Numbered from the stretch's first letter, positions 1-7,749 are shown. The stretch: 30,905 nt of DNA from Rhodobacter sp. (GCA_020637595.1 JACKKE010000019.1:1-30905), one strand, 5' to 3'. Program-made: numbers and translations. Notes: a model not told the origin generated them from the letters alone.

Positions 1-44
1 CCCGAAGCCCGAAGCCCGAAGCCCGAAGCCCGAAGCCCGAAGCC
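1..44. repeat. Heptanucleotide tandem repeat (CCCGAAG)n
   Basis: Six perfect head-to-tail copies of CCCGAAG fill bases 1-42 and a seventh copy starts (CC) before the pattern breaks. The array touches the window edge, so its true length is unknown. It lies just downstream of the stop codon of the minus-strand gene that ends at base 53, so it looks intergenic from here. A 7-bp unit would shift the frame if it ran into a gene to the left. Confidence 0.9.
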
Positions 45-52
45 GCGCATCA

Positions 53-1087
53 TCACGGGGGCCAGGCGATGTCTGTCCAGACCAACGCATGCGTTGCCGC
101 GTCCGACGGCCAGATCATCCCGGCTTCCAGTGCGCGCAGCCCCGCCGATGGCAGCAGGTAGTCGACCCGCAGCGTGCCCGGCCCGTCGTCGGGCCAGGAC
201 GCGGTTGCCGGGGATGCCGTGCCATCCGGGCCGATGCCGATTGGCTGGGGGTCTTGCAGCGCGGGATGGTTCAGCAAGGCGCGGATTTCGTCGCGCGCGC
301 CGTTGCCGGCCTCGGGGTCGAGATTGGCGTTGCCGATCAGGACCAGCGGCGCCTGGGGCGGCGGGCCCAGCGCGCCGTTCAGCCGCAGCCGCCAAAAGGC
401 GACCTCATCGGCGTTGCGCTGCCGGTTACGCCCCTCAGGGCCATCAAAGGCAGGCGGCGTGGCGTGCCAGGCGAGGAGGAGCAGCGCACCATCCGGCGTC
501 AGAACCGGCATCTCCCATGCGGCGACCGAGGCGAGGCGCTGGATGGCCTGGGTCTGCGCCGAGGGGAAGGGGGCGCCGTCCGGAAATTGTGGTAGGCGCG
601 CGCCCGGCAGGTCGCGCCAGAGCATTGCCGTATGGTCGCGGATTCGACCGGTCTCCAGCGGAAAGCGCGACAGGAGGGCCATGCCGCCGCTGCCGGCAAA
701 GCGCCCCCACCCCTGCGCATCCCCCGGTCCGCCACGCCGCCCGTCGCCGTCGAGATCGAGCGCCGTTGCCAGGCCGGTATTCGGCGGCGCGGCGAAACGG
801 TGTGGCATCGGGTGCCCTGCCGCGGCCAGCAGATCGGCAAAGCCCGACAGGGCGAGCCCGTCGAGGTCATAATCGAAATCCAGAAGCAGCAGGATGTCGG
901 GCCGCGCGGCGATGACGGCGTCGCGCTGCGCCAGAACGTCCGCTTCGGCCCGCCGGATGTCGCGCAGCAAAAGCCCCGGTCCGTTTCGTCCCAGACCCGT
1001 GTGCAACACGGCCAGGCGCAGGCGGTCCTGTGCGGCGAGGGGCTGGATGGTCAGCAGCGCGCAGACGCAGACCAGTGCCGCAATCAG
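53..1087 (-). CDS. Exported endonuclease/exonuclease/phosphatase-fold protein
   Basis: This is probably a secreted or periplasmic hydrolase of the endonuclease/exonuclease/phosphatase (EEP) superfamily; the substrate is unknown. The N-terminus (LIAALVCVCALLTIQPLAAQ) reads as a signal peptide with cleavage after AAQ. EEP-like landmarks follow in order: a DILLLL strand near the start, GGMALLSRFPL, LLAWHATPP, LIGNANLDPE, VDYLLPSAG and a C-terminal THALVWTDI. Several catalytic positions look altered: GDxN reads GNAN and the C-terminal SDH reads ATH. An EF-hand-like stretch, DLDGDGRRGGPGD, sits mid-protein. The start is unclear. No ATG, GTG or TTG lies between 1207 and 1009, and the signal peptide must be included, so I place the start at a CTG (1087) overlapping the upstream gene's TGA. 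The only upstream ATG (1207) would read through about 120 bases of the neighbour. Confidence 0.7.
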   Translation of the reverse strand: MIAALVCVCALLTIQPLAAQDRLRLAVLHTGLGRNGPGLLLRDIRRAEADVLAQRDAVIAARPDILLLLDFDYDLDGLALSGFADLLAAAGHPMPHRFAAPPNTGLATALDLDGDGRRGGPGDAQGWGRFAGSGGMALLSRFPLETGRIRDHTAMLWRDLPGARLPQFPDGAPFPSAQTQAIQRLASVAAWEMPVLTPDGALLLLAWHATPPAFDGPEGRNRQRNADEVAFWRLRLNGALGPPPQAPLVLIGNANLDPEAGNGARDEIRALLNHPALQDPQPIGIGPDGTASPATASWPDDGPGTLRVDYLLPSAGLRALEAGMIWPSDAATHALVWTDIAWPP

Positions 1088-1935
1088 GCGGTGGCGTAGC
1101 TGTTGCCCTCGGAATCGGCAAAGCGGCGGCGGCTGGCACGGATCATGCGCGCGACCCGGGCCATCGCGACCCCCCGCATCACCAGACTGGCGGGCAAATA
1201 CGCCCATGCCACGATCCCCCAGACATACCCCATCGGCGACATCAGCGTCAGCGGACGGAACAGCAGTTCCGACGCCAGCAATGCCAGTGGCAGCAAGAAT
1301 GGCAGCAAAAGCCCTAAGACAACGTTAATGCGCGCATGCCGTTGCAGGCGCAGGACGACATCGTTGCCGGCGGTCGGGTCGAAGGTCGGCAGATTGATCC
1401 AGACGTTGAACGGCCCCTGACCCATTGGCCAGGCGTTCAGGCGGATCGCGGTGACAAAGCCGGCGACCGTGGTCGCAGCCAGCACCAGCGCCAGCGCCGC
1501 GCCATCGCGCACCAGCGCAAGGTGCCAGGCCGGCAGGCTGTCGGGCAGCGCCGCAGTCAACAGGCGGACCGGGCTGCCGGCGAAATCCAGCATCTGTCCG
1601 CAGGCGGCGGCGGCAGTGGCGGCGAGGCCCGACAGCATGCCTGGATCGACGATGTTGCGCTGCACCAGCGACAGGAACAGCGCCATCAGCGCGACCAGGG
1701 CAAACCGGGTCCGGTTGAAGGGGGCGGCAAAGCGGAATTCGATCAGGCCGGGGTATTCGGAGGCATATTCGGCAAACACCAGCCCGCCGACGAACACCGC
1801 CAGCAGGATCGTGCTTTGCGCCGTGTCGGCGGCGATGGACGGAATCGCCAACGCCGGGAACACGACCAGAAACGCGACCAGCAGGGCGCGGATCCCCGCC
1901 CCGGGCACGTTGGATTTGACCTTTGGCTCACCCAT
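1084..1935 (-). CDS. Conserved multi-pass membrane protein, function unknown
   Basis: I do not recognise a named family. The protein has about 283 residues and several hydrophobic segments: an N-terminal helix (ALLVAFLVVFPALAIPSIAA), a second one containing LLAVFVGGLVFAEY, one near ALVALMALFLSLV, another around ALALVLAATTVAGFVTA, and a C-terminal pair (VVLGLLLPFLLPLALLAS and YVWGIVAWAYLPASLV). It ends in a basic cytosolic-looking tail. A longer reading starts at 2049. I chose the ATG at 1935 because an AAGGGA ribosome-binding-like sequence lies about 9 bases upstream and the extra 38 residues do not look coding. Its stop overlaps the start region of the exported EEP protein, so the two are probably co-transcribed and may act together at the envelope. 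Confidence 0.7.
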   Translation of the reverse strand: MGEPKVKSNVPGAGIRALLVAFLVVFPALAIPSIAADTAQSTILLAVFVGGLVFAEYASEYPGLIEFRFAAPFNRTRFALVALMALFLSLVQRNIVDPGMLSGLAATAAAACGQMLDFAGSPVRLLTAALPDSLPAWHLALVRDGAALALVLAATTVAGFVTAIRLNAWPMGQGPFNVWINLPTFDPTAGNDVVLRLQRHARINVVLGLLLPFLLPLALLASELLFRPLTLMSPMGYVWGIVAWAYLPASLVMRGVAMARVARMIRASRRRFADSEGNSYATA

Positions 1936-2124
1936 GCTCGAATCCCTTGCCGGCCGGTGAAAGCCGGTGGAGACTTTTCTGCGATCCAGGATTGTGACCG
2001 CCTGCCTCAATTTTGCCACAATTCTGCCCATTTTCGCGATCCCTAGCAAGAGTCAGGGAAAGACTGCGGAAAGAGCGGCGCGATTTCGAGGCTGAACTGT
2101 CGCAGCTTTGCATCAACTTTAAGG

Positions 2125-2155
2125 AAAAAAAGAGGCACCCCCGAAGGAGTGCCTC
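2125..2155 (-). terminator. Rho-independent terminator of leuCD
   Basis: Read on the minus strand, a 10-bp stem (GAGGCACTCC / GGGGTGCCTC, one G-U pair) closes a UUCG tetraloop and is followed by seven T residues. It lies 25 bases past the leuD stop and faces only that direction; no T tract is present for the plus strand. Confidence 0.93.
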
Positions 2156-2179
2156 AATAAGTTGCGATCGTTCGACTTT

Positions 2180-2785
2180 TCAGACCCAGGGGAACTGGGC
2201 CGCGACGCGCTTCTCATAGGTATCAATTGCCGCAACTTTTTCCAAAGTCAGGCCGATGTCGTCCAGGCCGTTCAACATGCAATGCTTCTTGAATGGATCG
2301 ACGTCGAAATGGAACGCGGTGCCGTCCGAGGCGGTGACCGTCTGCGCCTCGAGGTCGACGGTGATCCGGGCGTTCGCGCCTTTCGAGGCGTCGTCCATCA
2401 GATAGTCGACGGCCTCTTGCGGCAGCACCACCGGCAGGATGCCGTTCTTGAAGCAGTTGTTGAAGAAGATGTCGGCAAAGCTGGTCGAGATGACACAGCG
2501 GATGCCGAAATCCAGGAGCGCCCAGGGCGCGTGTTCCCGCGACGAGCCGCAGCCGAAGTTGTCGCCAGCGACGAGGATCTCGGCGTCGCGATACTGCGGC
2601 TTGTTCAGCACGAAATCGGCGATCTCGTTGCCGCTGCGGTCATAGCGCATCTCGTCGAACAGATTCACCCCCAGGCCCGACCGCTGGATGGTCTTCAGGA
2701 AGCCCTTGGGGATGATCATGTCGGTGTCGATGTTGACCAGCGGCATAGGCGCTGCGATGCCGGTGAGTTTGGTGAATTTATCCAT
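2180..2785 (-). CDS. leuD: 3-isopropylmalate dehydratase, small subunit
   Basis: LeuD is the swivelling small subunit of the LeuCD isomerase, which converts 2-isopropylmalate to 3-isopropylmalate in cytosolic leucine biosynthesis. The 201-residue length fits the family. Recognisable stretches are the N-terminal NIDTDMIIPKGFLKTI, the substrate-loop motif FGCGSSREHAPWAL near residues 78-91, and SFADIFFNNCFKNGILP near 101-117. The ATG at 2785 has a GAGG sequence about 10 bases upstream. It sits 12 bases after leuC on the same strand and is followed by a strong terminator, so leuC-leuD form a two-gene unit whose transcript ends here. Confidence 0.97.
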   Translation of the reverse strand: MDKFTKLTGIAAPMPLVNIDTDMIIPKGFLKTIQRSGLGVNLFDEMRYDRSGNEIADFVLNKPQYRDAEILVAGDNFGCGSSREHAPWALLDFGIRCVISTSFADIFFNNCFKNGILPVVLPQEAVDYLMDDASKGANARITVDLEAQTVTASDGTAFHFDVDPFKKHCMLNGLDDIGLTLEKVAAIDTYEKRVAAQFPWV

Positions 2786-2797
2786 GATCTTCGGTCC

Positions 2798-4219
2798 TCA
2801 CACGGTTTTGGTCATCAGCTCGCGGACATCGGTCAGATGCCCGGTCACCGCCGCCGCCGCCGCCATTGCCGGCGACATCAGGTGGGTGCGCCCCTTGTAG
2901 CCCTGGCGCCCCTCGAAGTTGCGGTTCGAGGTCGAGGCGCAGCGTTCGCCCTCGGCCAGCTGGTCGGGGTTCATGGCGAGGCACATCGAGCACCCGGCCA
3001 TGCGCCATTCGCAGCCCGCGTCGATGAAGATCTGCGCCAGACCCTCTTCCTCGGCCTGCGCGCGCACCAGGCCCGAGCCCGGCACGATCAGCGCGCGGAC
3101 GCCCGGCGCCAGCTTGCGGCCCTTCAGCACCGCGGCGGCGGCGCGCAGATCCTCGATCCGGCCGTTGGTGCACGAGCCGATGAACACCGCGTCGATCTTG
3201 ATATCGGTCAGCTTCATGCCGGCGGTCAGGCCCATGTAATCGAGCGAGCGTTTCGCCGCGTCGACCTTGCCGCCGGTAAAGCTCTCGGGGGCGGGAACGG
3301 TGGCCGAGATCGGCAGAACGTCCTCGGGCGAGGTGCCCCAGGTCACGACCGGCTCGATGTCCTCGCCACGGATCGTCACGACCTTGTCGAAATGCGCGCC
3401 TTCATCGGTATAGAGGGTTTTCCAGTAGGCCAGCGCGGCCTCCCAAGCGGCGCCTTTGGGGGCGTGCGGACGGCCCATGCAATAGGCAAAGGTCGTTTCG
3501 TCCGGGGCGATCAGACCGGCGCGCGCGCCGCCCTCGATCGCCATGTTGCAGACGGTCATGCGGCCTTCCATCGACAGGTCGCGGATCGCCTGGCCGCAGT
3601 ATTCGATGACATAGCCGGTGCCGCCCGCTGTGCCGGTCTTGCCGATCACCGCAAGGGTGATGTCCTTGGCGGTGACGCCCGGACGCAGGTGGCCGGTGAT
3701 CTCGACCTTCATGTTCTTGGACTTCTTCTGGATCAGCGTCTGGGTGGCCAGAACGTGCTCCACTTCCGAGGTGCCGATGCCGTGCGCCAGCGCGCCAAAG
3801 GCACCGTGGGTCGCGGTGTGGCTGTCGCCGCAGACAACGGTCATGCCCGGCAGGGTCCAGCCCTGTTCAGGGCCGACGATGTGCACGATGCCCTGGCGGA
3901 CGTCGGTCACCGGGTAGTAGTGGACGCCGAAGGCCTTGGCGTTCTTGTCCAGCGCCTCGACCTGGACGCGGCTGTCCTCGGTCATGGTCTGGGCGTTGGC
4001 GCGGTCCAGCGTGGTGGGGACGTTGTGGTCCGGCACGGCGATGGTGCGCTCGGGCGCGCGGACCTTGCGGCCGGTCATGCGCAGGCCCTCAAAGGCCTGG
4101 GGGCTGGTCACTTCATGGACCAGGTGGCGGTCGATATACAGAACGCAGGTGCCGTCGTCGGACTGGTCGACGACATGGGCGTCCCAGATCTTGTCATACA
4201 GGGTTTTCGGAGCGGTCAT
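2798..4219 (-). CDS. leuC: 3-isopropylmalate dehydratase, large subunit
   Basis: LeuC is the [4Fe-4S] aconitase-family catalytic subunit that pairs with LeuD. It has 473 residues, the usual length. The three cluster-binding cysteines are visible at C350 (FIGSCTNGR), C410 and C413 (AGCSMCLAMNPDQ). Other hallmarks are VVCGDSHTATHGAFGALA near 128-145 and the C-terminal SNRNFEGRQGYKGRTHLMSP. The ATG at 4219 has GAGAGATG just upstream. Its leader holds a REP palindrome (4250-4273). I found no leucine-rich leader peptide, so classical attenuation is not indicated. Confidence 0.98.
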   Translation of the reverse strand: MTAPKTLYDKIWDAHVVDQSDDGTCVLYIDRHLVHEVTSPQAFEGLRMTGRKVRAPERTIAVPDHNVPTTLDRANAQTMTEDSRVQVEALDKNAKAFGVHYYPVTDVRQGIVHIVGPEQGWTLPGMTVVCGDSHTATHGAFGALAHGIGTSEVEHVLATQTLIQKKSKNMKVEITGHLRPGVTAKDITLAVIGKTGTAGGTGYVIEYCGQAIRDLSMEGRMTVCNMAIEGGARAGLIAPDETTFAYCMGRPHAPKGAAWEAALAYWKTLYTDEGAHFDKVVTIRGEDIEPVVTWGTSPEDVLPISATVPAPESFTGGKVDAAKRSLDYMGLTAGMKLTDIKIDAVFIGSCTNGRIEDLRAAAAVLKGRKLAPGVRALIVPGSGLVRAQAEEEGLAQIFIDAGCEWRMAGCSMCLAMNPDQLAEGERCASTSNRNFEGRQGYKGRTHLMSPAMAAAAAVTGHLTDVRELMTKTV

Positions 4220-4249
4220 GGCTCATCTCTCGGATTTGGCTTGGAGGTT

Positions 4250-4273
4250 GTAGGGTGCGTGCTGGCACGCACC
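4250..4273 (+). repeat. GTAG-type REP palindrome
   Basis: GTAG is followed directly by a perfect 9-bp inverted repeat, GGTGCGTGC / GCACGCACC, with a 2-base loop. A GTAG (or GGAG) foot next to an imperfect or perfect hairpin is the signature of REP elements mobilised by RAYT (TnpA-REP) transposases. The stem differs in sequence from the REPs at 12390-12462 but shares the foot and the opening G. It lies about 30 bases upstream of the leuC start codon, so it would be in the leuC leader if transcription starts further up. Confidence 0.65.
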
Positions 4274-4290
4274 GTGCGGCGGACCCGAGG

Positions 4291-4380
4291 TCAGCCGAGT
4301 CGCGCGAGGACCGACCGGTTCTCCCGGCAGAAACGCTGCGGCAGGCGCGCGTGGTCGGTCATGTCGAAATAGCGGATCAT
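4291..4380 (-). CDS. Possible 29-residue small protein upstream of leuC
   Basis: An ORF (MIRYFDMTDHARLPQ...) of 29 codons ends at 4291 on the leuC strand. Third codon positions are strongly G or C, like the neighbouring genes, and the reading frame stays open further upstream. Other possible starts are ATG at 4392 and 4497. The ribosome-binding site is weak (GAGACG). I do not recognise the product and it could be a chance ORF or a gene remnant. The REP palindrome separates it from leuC. Confidence 0.25.
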   Translation of the reverse strand: MIRYFDMTDHARLPQRFCRENRSVLARLG

Positions 4381-4475
4381 GGCGCGTCTCATACGCGCGA
4401 ATCCGGTTTCAGGCAACAGGAATGCGGGGCGTCTTTCCGCTAGGCGGCGGGGCGGGGGCGGCATAGACTGAGCGC

Positions 4476-5810
4476 ATGGACGGCGAACTGGCGACATGGC
4501 TGCAGGGCTGGCTTCAGGGGGTCGATGACCTGTGGGGCGGGGTCGTCGCCTTTGCCCGAACCATGCTGCTGCCCTCGCGGCTGACGCAGATCGGCGTCAT
4601 TCTCATTCTGGTGGCGCTGTCGCTGTTGCTGTCGCGGCTGCTGGGATCCCGGCTCGAGGCCTGGATCCGCACGCGCGAGGGGCTGTCCAAGTGGCAGTTG
4701 CGCTGGTTCGTGATTCTGCGCCGGCGGCTGTCGCTGATCCTGTTCGTGGGGTTGACCTGGGCCACCGCCGGTGCCTTTGCGGTGATCTTCCAGTTCCCGT
4801 CGCGCCGCTATGTGCTGGTTCTGGTGGCGACGATTGCCACCGCCTGGCTGGCGATCCGGCTGGCCGCGCAGGTGGTGCGCAACCGGGCCCTGCGGCGGGT
4901 GGTGATCTGGGGCCTGTCGATCTATGCCACGCTCTATTACCTCGACCTGCTGGACGAGGCCGCGCGTTTTCTTGACGCGGTGGCGATAAATTTCGGCGGG
5001 GTCCACCTGTCGGCGCTGTCGCTGTTGCAGGCGGTGGTGGTGACCGGTGTGCTGTTCACGCTGGCCCGCCTGTCGACGCAGGCCGCGACCAAGCGCATCC
5101 GCGGCAATGCCGACATCAGCCGCTCGATGCAGGAGCTTCTGGTCAAGATGCTGCAGGTCGGCCTCTATGGCGCGGCCTTCTTCATCGGGCTCAAGGCGAT
5201 CGGTTTCGACCTGACCGGGTTTGCGGTGCTGTCGGGGGCAATCGGCGTCGGGCTGGGTTTCGGCCTGCAGAAGGTGGTGTCGAACCTGGTCTCGGGGGTC
5301 ATCATCCTGCTGGACAAGTCGGTCAAGCCCGGCGACGTGATCAGCCTGGGCGAGACCTTCGGCTGGATCGAGGAACTCGGCGCGCGCTATGTCTCGGTGG
5401 TCACCCGCGACGGCAAGGAATACCTGATCCCGAACGAGGATCTGATCACCGGGCAGGTGGTGAACTGGTCGCACACCAACGATCTGGTGCGGCTCGACCT
5501 GAAATTCGGCACCTCGTATGGTGATGATCCGCACAGGGTCCGGGCGATTGCGGTGCAGGCCACGGCGGCGTCCTCGCGGGTGCTGAGCAACCCTGCGCCG
5601 GTGTGCCACATCACCGATTTCGGCAATTCCTCGGTGGATTACGTGCTGCGCTTCTGGATCCGCGATCCCTCAGCCGGGCTGACCAACATCCGCGGCGCTG
5701 TGTATCTGGCGCTGTGGGATGCGTTCAAGGAGAACGGCATCAGCATTCCCTTTCCGCAGCGCGAGGTTCGGATCCTGGGCGACCGGCCTGCCGCGCCGCC
5801 GGCCGACTGA
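4476..5810 (+). CDS. MscS-family mechanosensitive channel
   Basis: This is an inner-membrane small-conductance mechanosensitive channel homologue (444 residues) that would release solutes on hypo-osmotic shock. It has more N-terminal membrane helices than E. coli MscS: hydrophobic segments lie near residues 38-55, 85-105, 107-130, 145-165 and 185-205. The conserved pore and beta-domain region follows at about 235-330: a Gly/Ala-rich TM3 (AVLSGAIGVGLGFGLQKVVS), then NLVSGVIILLDKSVKPGDVI, then IPNEDLITGQVVNWSH. A C-terminal vestibule domain ends in FPQREVRI. The ATG has no clear ribosome-binding site; a TAGACT box ends 6 bases before it, which would fit a leaderless transcript. Convergent with the methyltransferase, with a 4-base gap. 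Confidence 0.93.
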   Translation: MDGELATWLQGWLQGVDDLWGGVVAFARTMLLPSRLTQIGVILILVALSLLLSRLLGSRLEAWIRTREGLSKWQLRWFVILRRRLSLILFVGLTWATAGAFAVIFQFPSRRYVLVLVATIATAWLAIRLAAQVVRNRALRRVVIWGLSIYATLYYLDLLDEAARFLDAVAINFGGVHLSALSLLQAVVVTGVLFTLARLSTQAATKRIRGNADISRSMQELLVKMLQVGLYGAAFFIGLKAIGFDLTGFAVLSGAIGVGLGFGLQKVVSNLVSGVIILLDKSVKPGDVISLGETFGWIEELGARYVSVVTRDGKEYLIPNEDLITGQVVNWSHTNDLVRLDLKFGTSYGDDPHRVRAIAVQATAASSRVLSNPAPVCHITDFGNSSVDYVLRFWIRDPSAGLTNIRGAVYLALWDAFKENGISIPFPQREVRILGDRPAAPPAD

Positions 5811-5814
5811 CAGC

Positions 5815-6732
5815 TCAACCCTTGCGGGACAGATGCGCGCGCACGGCGTTCCAGCCCACCGGCTCGGCCCCATAGGCGCGCCGGTCCGGGACCGCGTCGA
5901 TCTCGGCGGGGGCCTTGGTCACGCAGTCGTAATAGTGGCGCACATCCGCGCCGACCCGCGCCAGCTCGGGCGGCTGGGCGCGGCCGACGGCCTTGAGGTA
6001 TTGCTCGGGGTGCACGAGGCTGAGCGGCATCGCCGTCGGGGCGAGGCCGGCACCGGTCAATCGCGCCGCCGCCTCGCCCTTGGCAAAGACCAGCAGGTTC
6101 TGGCGGTAATAGGACCGGATCGCCGCCTCGTTCCAGAACCGCGGGCGCAGGAAATCGAAAGCCTGGAACCCCAGCGCAAAGAACATCCGCGCCCAGTATT
6201 CCACCCAGTTCTCGTTCACATGCCCGGCGCCGCCCTGATAGGGAATCGCTGCCGAGAACAGCACCAGGTCGGCGGCCTGCGCGACATTGGCGACAAAGGT
6301 CGCGGCGTGCTCCTTGGGCAGGTGTTCCGCGACCTCGGTCGAGATTGCCAGATCGAACCGCCGGCCCAGCGTGATCGGCTGACCCAGATCGGCCGGGGTG
6401 AAGCGGTCGGCGGGGAACTGGCGCTGTTCGACCGGGATTTCGGGGATGTCATAGCCGTGCACGTCGCGCACGCCCATCGCGATCGCCGATTTCAGCCAGC
6501 TGCCGCGCCCGGTGCCGAAATCTGCCGCCGAGGCAAAGGGCACGAGGTCGTGCAGCGCCTTCAGCACCATGTCCTGCGAGCGGTCGTTGGTGCCGAAATA
6601 GGCCATCGCCGCCTTGGCCATCTCGGAGGGGCCGTCGATCCAGTGCGACGAGACGCCGGTCTGGGTGGTCGGCGCGGTGTTCGCCGGGGGCTGGGGCGCC
6701 GGCGCGGCGGCGCGGCGGAAACGCTTGAACAT
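5815..6732 (-). CDS. Class I SAM-dependent methyltransferase
   Basis: This predicted cytosolic methyltransferase has about 305 residues and an unknown substrate. SAM-binding motif I is AADFGTGRGSWL (residues 69-80). An acidic motif-II position follows in VHGYDIPE, and FDLAISTEVAEHLP matches the Methyltransf_11/23 'EVxEHL' post-I region. The C-terminal half (YYRQNLLVFAKGE) is typical of small-molecule or glycan methyltransferases in this group. I chose ATG 6732 over 6747 because AAGG precedes it at a better distance. It is transcribed away from rsfS and ends 4 bases from the MscS gene, so it seems to stand alone. A role in surface-glycan methylation is possible, but nothing nearby proves it. 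Confidence 0.8.
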   Translation of the reverse strand: MFKRFRRAAAPAPQPPANTAPTTQTGVSSHWIDGPSEMAKAAMAYFGTNDRSQDMVLKALHDLVPFASAADFGTGRGSWLKSAIAMGVRDVHGYDIPEIPVEQRQFPADRFTPADLGQPITLGRRFDLAISTEVAEHLPKEHAATFVANVAQAADLVLFSAAIPYQGGAGHVNENWVEYWARMFFALGFQAFDFLRPRFWNEAAIRSYYRQNLLVFAKGEAAARLTGAGLAPTAMPLSLVHPEQYLKAVGRAQPPELARVGADVRHYYDCVTKAPAEIDAVPDRRAYGAEPVGWNAVRAHLSRKG

Positions 6733-6815
6733 CGTGGGGCCTTGCATGCGGGTGGGCGGACGATGACAGAAAAACCGCGACAGGCAAAGCTTTGCCGCAG
6801 ATCCAGCAGGACGGA

Positions 6816-6844
6816 TTGAGAATCTTCGCGCGCGTTGCTAGATT
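6816..6844 (+). promoter_or_regulatory. Housekeeping promoter of the rsfS operon
   Basis: TTGAGA (6816-6821) and TAGATT (6839-6844) are separated by exactly 17 bases, matching a sigma70-type promoter. Transcription would start near 6851, giving a leader of about 26 bases that carries the AGGAGGA ribosome-binding site at 6863-6869. Confidence 0.6.
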
Positions 6845-6876
6845 GGACAAAGTTATCCCTGCAGGAGGACAGATCT

Positions 6877-7272
6877 CTGTCTTACATCGACCCGGCCGCC
6901 GCGGCGGCCCCCGCACCGGAACCTTCGTCTGCCGGGTATTCGGCACAGGACGTTCTGGACCTGGTCCTGCAATCCCTTGATGACGACAAGGCCGAAGAGG
7001 TCGTGCAGATTGATCTGCGCGGCCGGTCCTCGGTTGCCGACTACATGGTGATCTGTTCGGGCCGTTCGTCGCGCCAGGTTGCGGCGATTTCCGAAAAACT
7101 GCTCGAGCGGCTCAAGGAGCGGTTCCGGCTGACTGCCCGCTCCGAGGGCAAGGAAACCGGCGACTGGGTGCTGATCGACACCGGCGACGTGGTCGTCCAT
7201 GTCTTCCGCCCCGAGGTGCGCGAGTTCTACCAGCTCGAACGCATGTGGCAGGTGCCCCCGGGCAAGGCCTGA
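6877..7272 (+). CDS. rsfS: Ribosomal silencing factor RsfS
   Basis: RsfS binds ribosomal protein uL14 on the 50S subunit and blocks joining to 30S, lowering translation when nutrients run out. The family core is clear: VLQSLDDDKAEEVVQIDL, SSVADYMVICSGRSSRQV, GKETGDWVLIDTGDVVVHVF and the C-terminal REFYQLERMW. Start choice is unusual. A TTG at 6835 falls inside the promoter spacer and has no ribosome-binding site. A CTG at 6877 lies 7 bases after a perfect AGGAGGA and downstream of the predicted transcription start. I therefore call CTG, giving 131 residues. No ATG or GTG is available in the N-terminal part. First gene of the operon; rlmH follows after 6 bases. Confidence 0.9.
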   Translation: MSYIDPAAAAAPAPEPSSAGYSAQDVLDLVLQSLDDDKAEEVVQIDLRGRSSVADYMVICSGRSSRQVAAISEKLLERLKERFRLTARSEGKETGDWVLIDTGDVVVHVFRPEVREFYQLERMWQVPPGKA

Positions 7273-7278
7273 GGGGTC

Positions 7279-7749
7279 ATGCGCGTTCACCTCTGCGTCG
7301 TCGGGCGTCTGCGCAAGGGGCCCGAGCGGGCGCTGATCGACGATTATCTGCAACGCTTCGACCGCACCGGGCGGGCCCTTGGCCTGGGCCCGGCCGCCGA
7401 GCATGAGGTCGAGGACAAGAAGGGTGGCGGCATGGAGGCCGAGGCCGCCCTGCTGAGCCGTGCCTGCCCGGGGGGCGCGGTGCGCGTGGTGCTGGATGAA
7501 CGCGGCACGGTGATGCCCTCGCCGGATTTCGCGGGCCGCCTTGCGCGCTGGCGCGACGACGGGGTGCAGGATCTGGCGCTGTTCATCGGCGGTGCGGACG
7601 GGCTGGACCCGGGGCTGCGCGCATCGGCGGATCTGGCGCTGTCCTTTGGGGCGATGGTCTGGCCGCATGCGCTGGTGCGGGTGATGCTGACCGAGCAGCT
7701 CTATCGTGCGGCGACAATCCTGGCGGGCAGTCCTTATCACCGCGACTGA
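7279..7749 (+). CDS. rlmH: 23S rRNA (pseudouridine-1915-N3)-methyltransferase RlmH
   Basis: RlmH is a SPOUT-class, SAM-dependent enzyme that methylates pseudouridine 1915 in helix 69 of 23S rRNA on assembled ribosomes. The 156-residue length is normal. The deep-knot SAM site is visible as LFIGGADGLDP (around residues 95-105) and the C-terminal signature from SFGAMVWPHALVR to AATILAGSPYHRD is almost canonical. GAGGGGTC provides the ribosome-binding site before ATG 7279. Being next to rsfS is the standard arrangement and links two ribosome-maturation steps. Confidence 0.97.
   Translation: MRVHLCVVGRLRKGPERALIDDYLQRFDRTGRALGLGPAAEHEVEDKKGGGMEAEAALLSRACPGGAVRVVLDERGTVMPSPDFAGRLARWRDDGVQDLALFIGGADGLDPGLRASADLALSFGAMVWPHALVRVMLTEQLYRAATILAGSPYHRD

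Noticed and set aside
2162..4372. A 736-codon open frame on the plus strand
   Set aside because: It is the antisense shadow of leuC and leuD; the minus-strand genes have clear family motifs and the plus translation is His/Arg-rich and lacks any.
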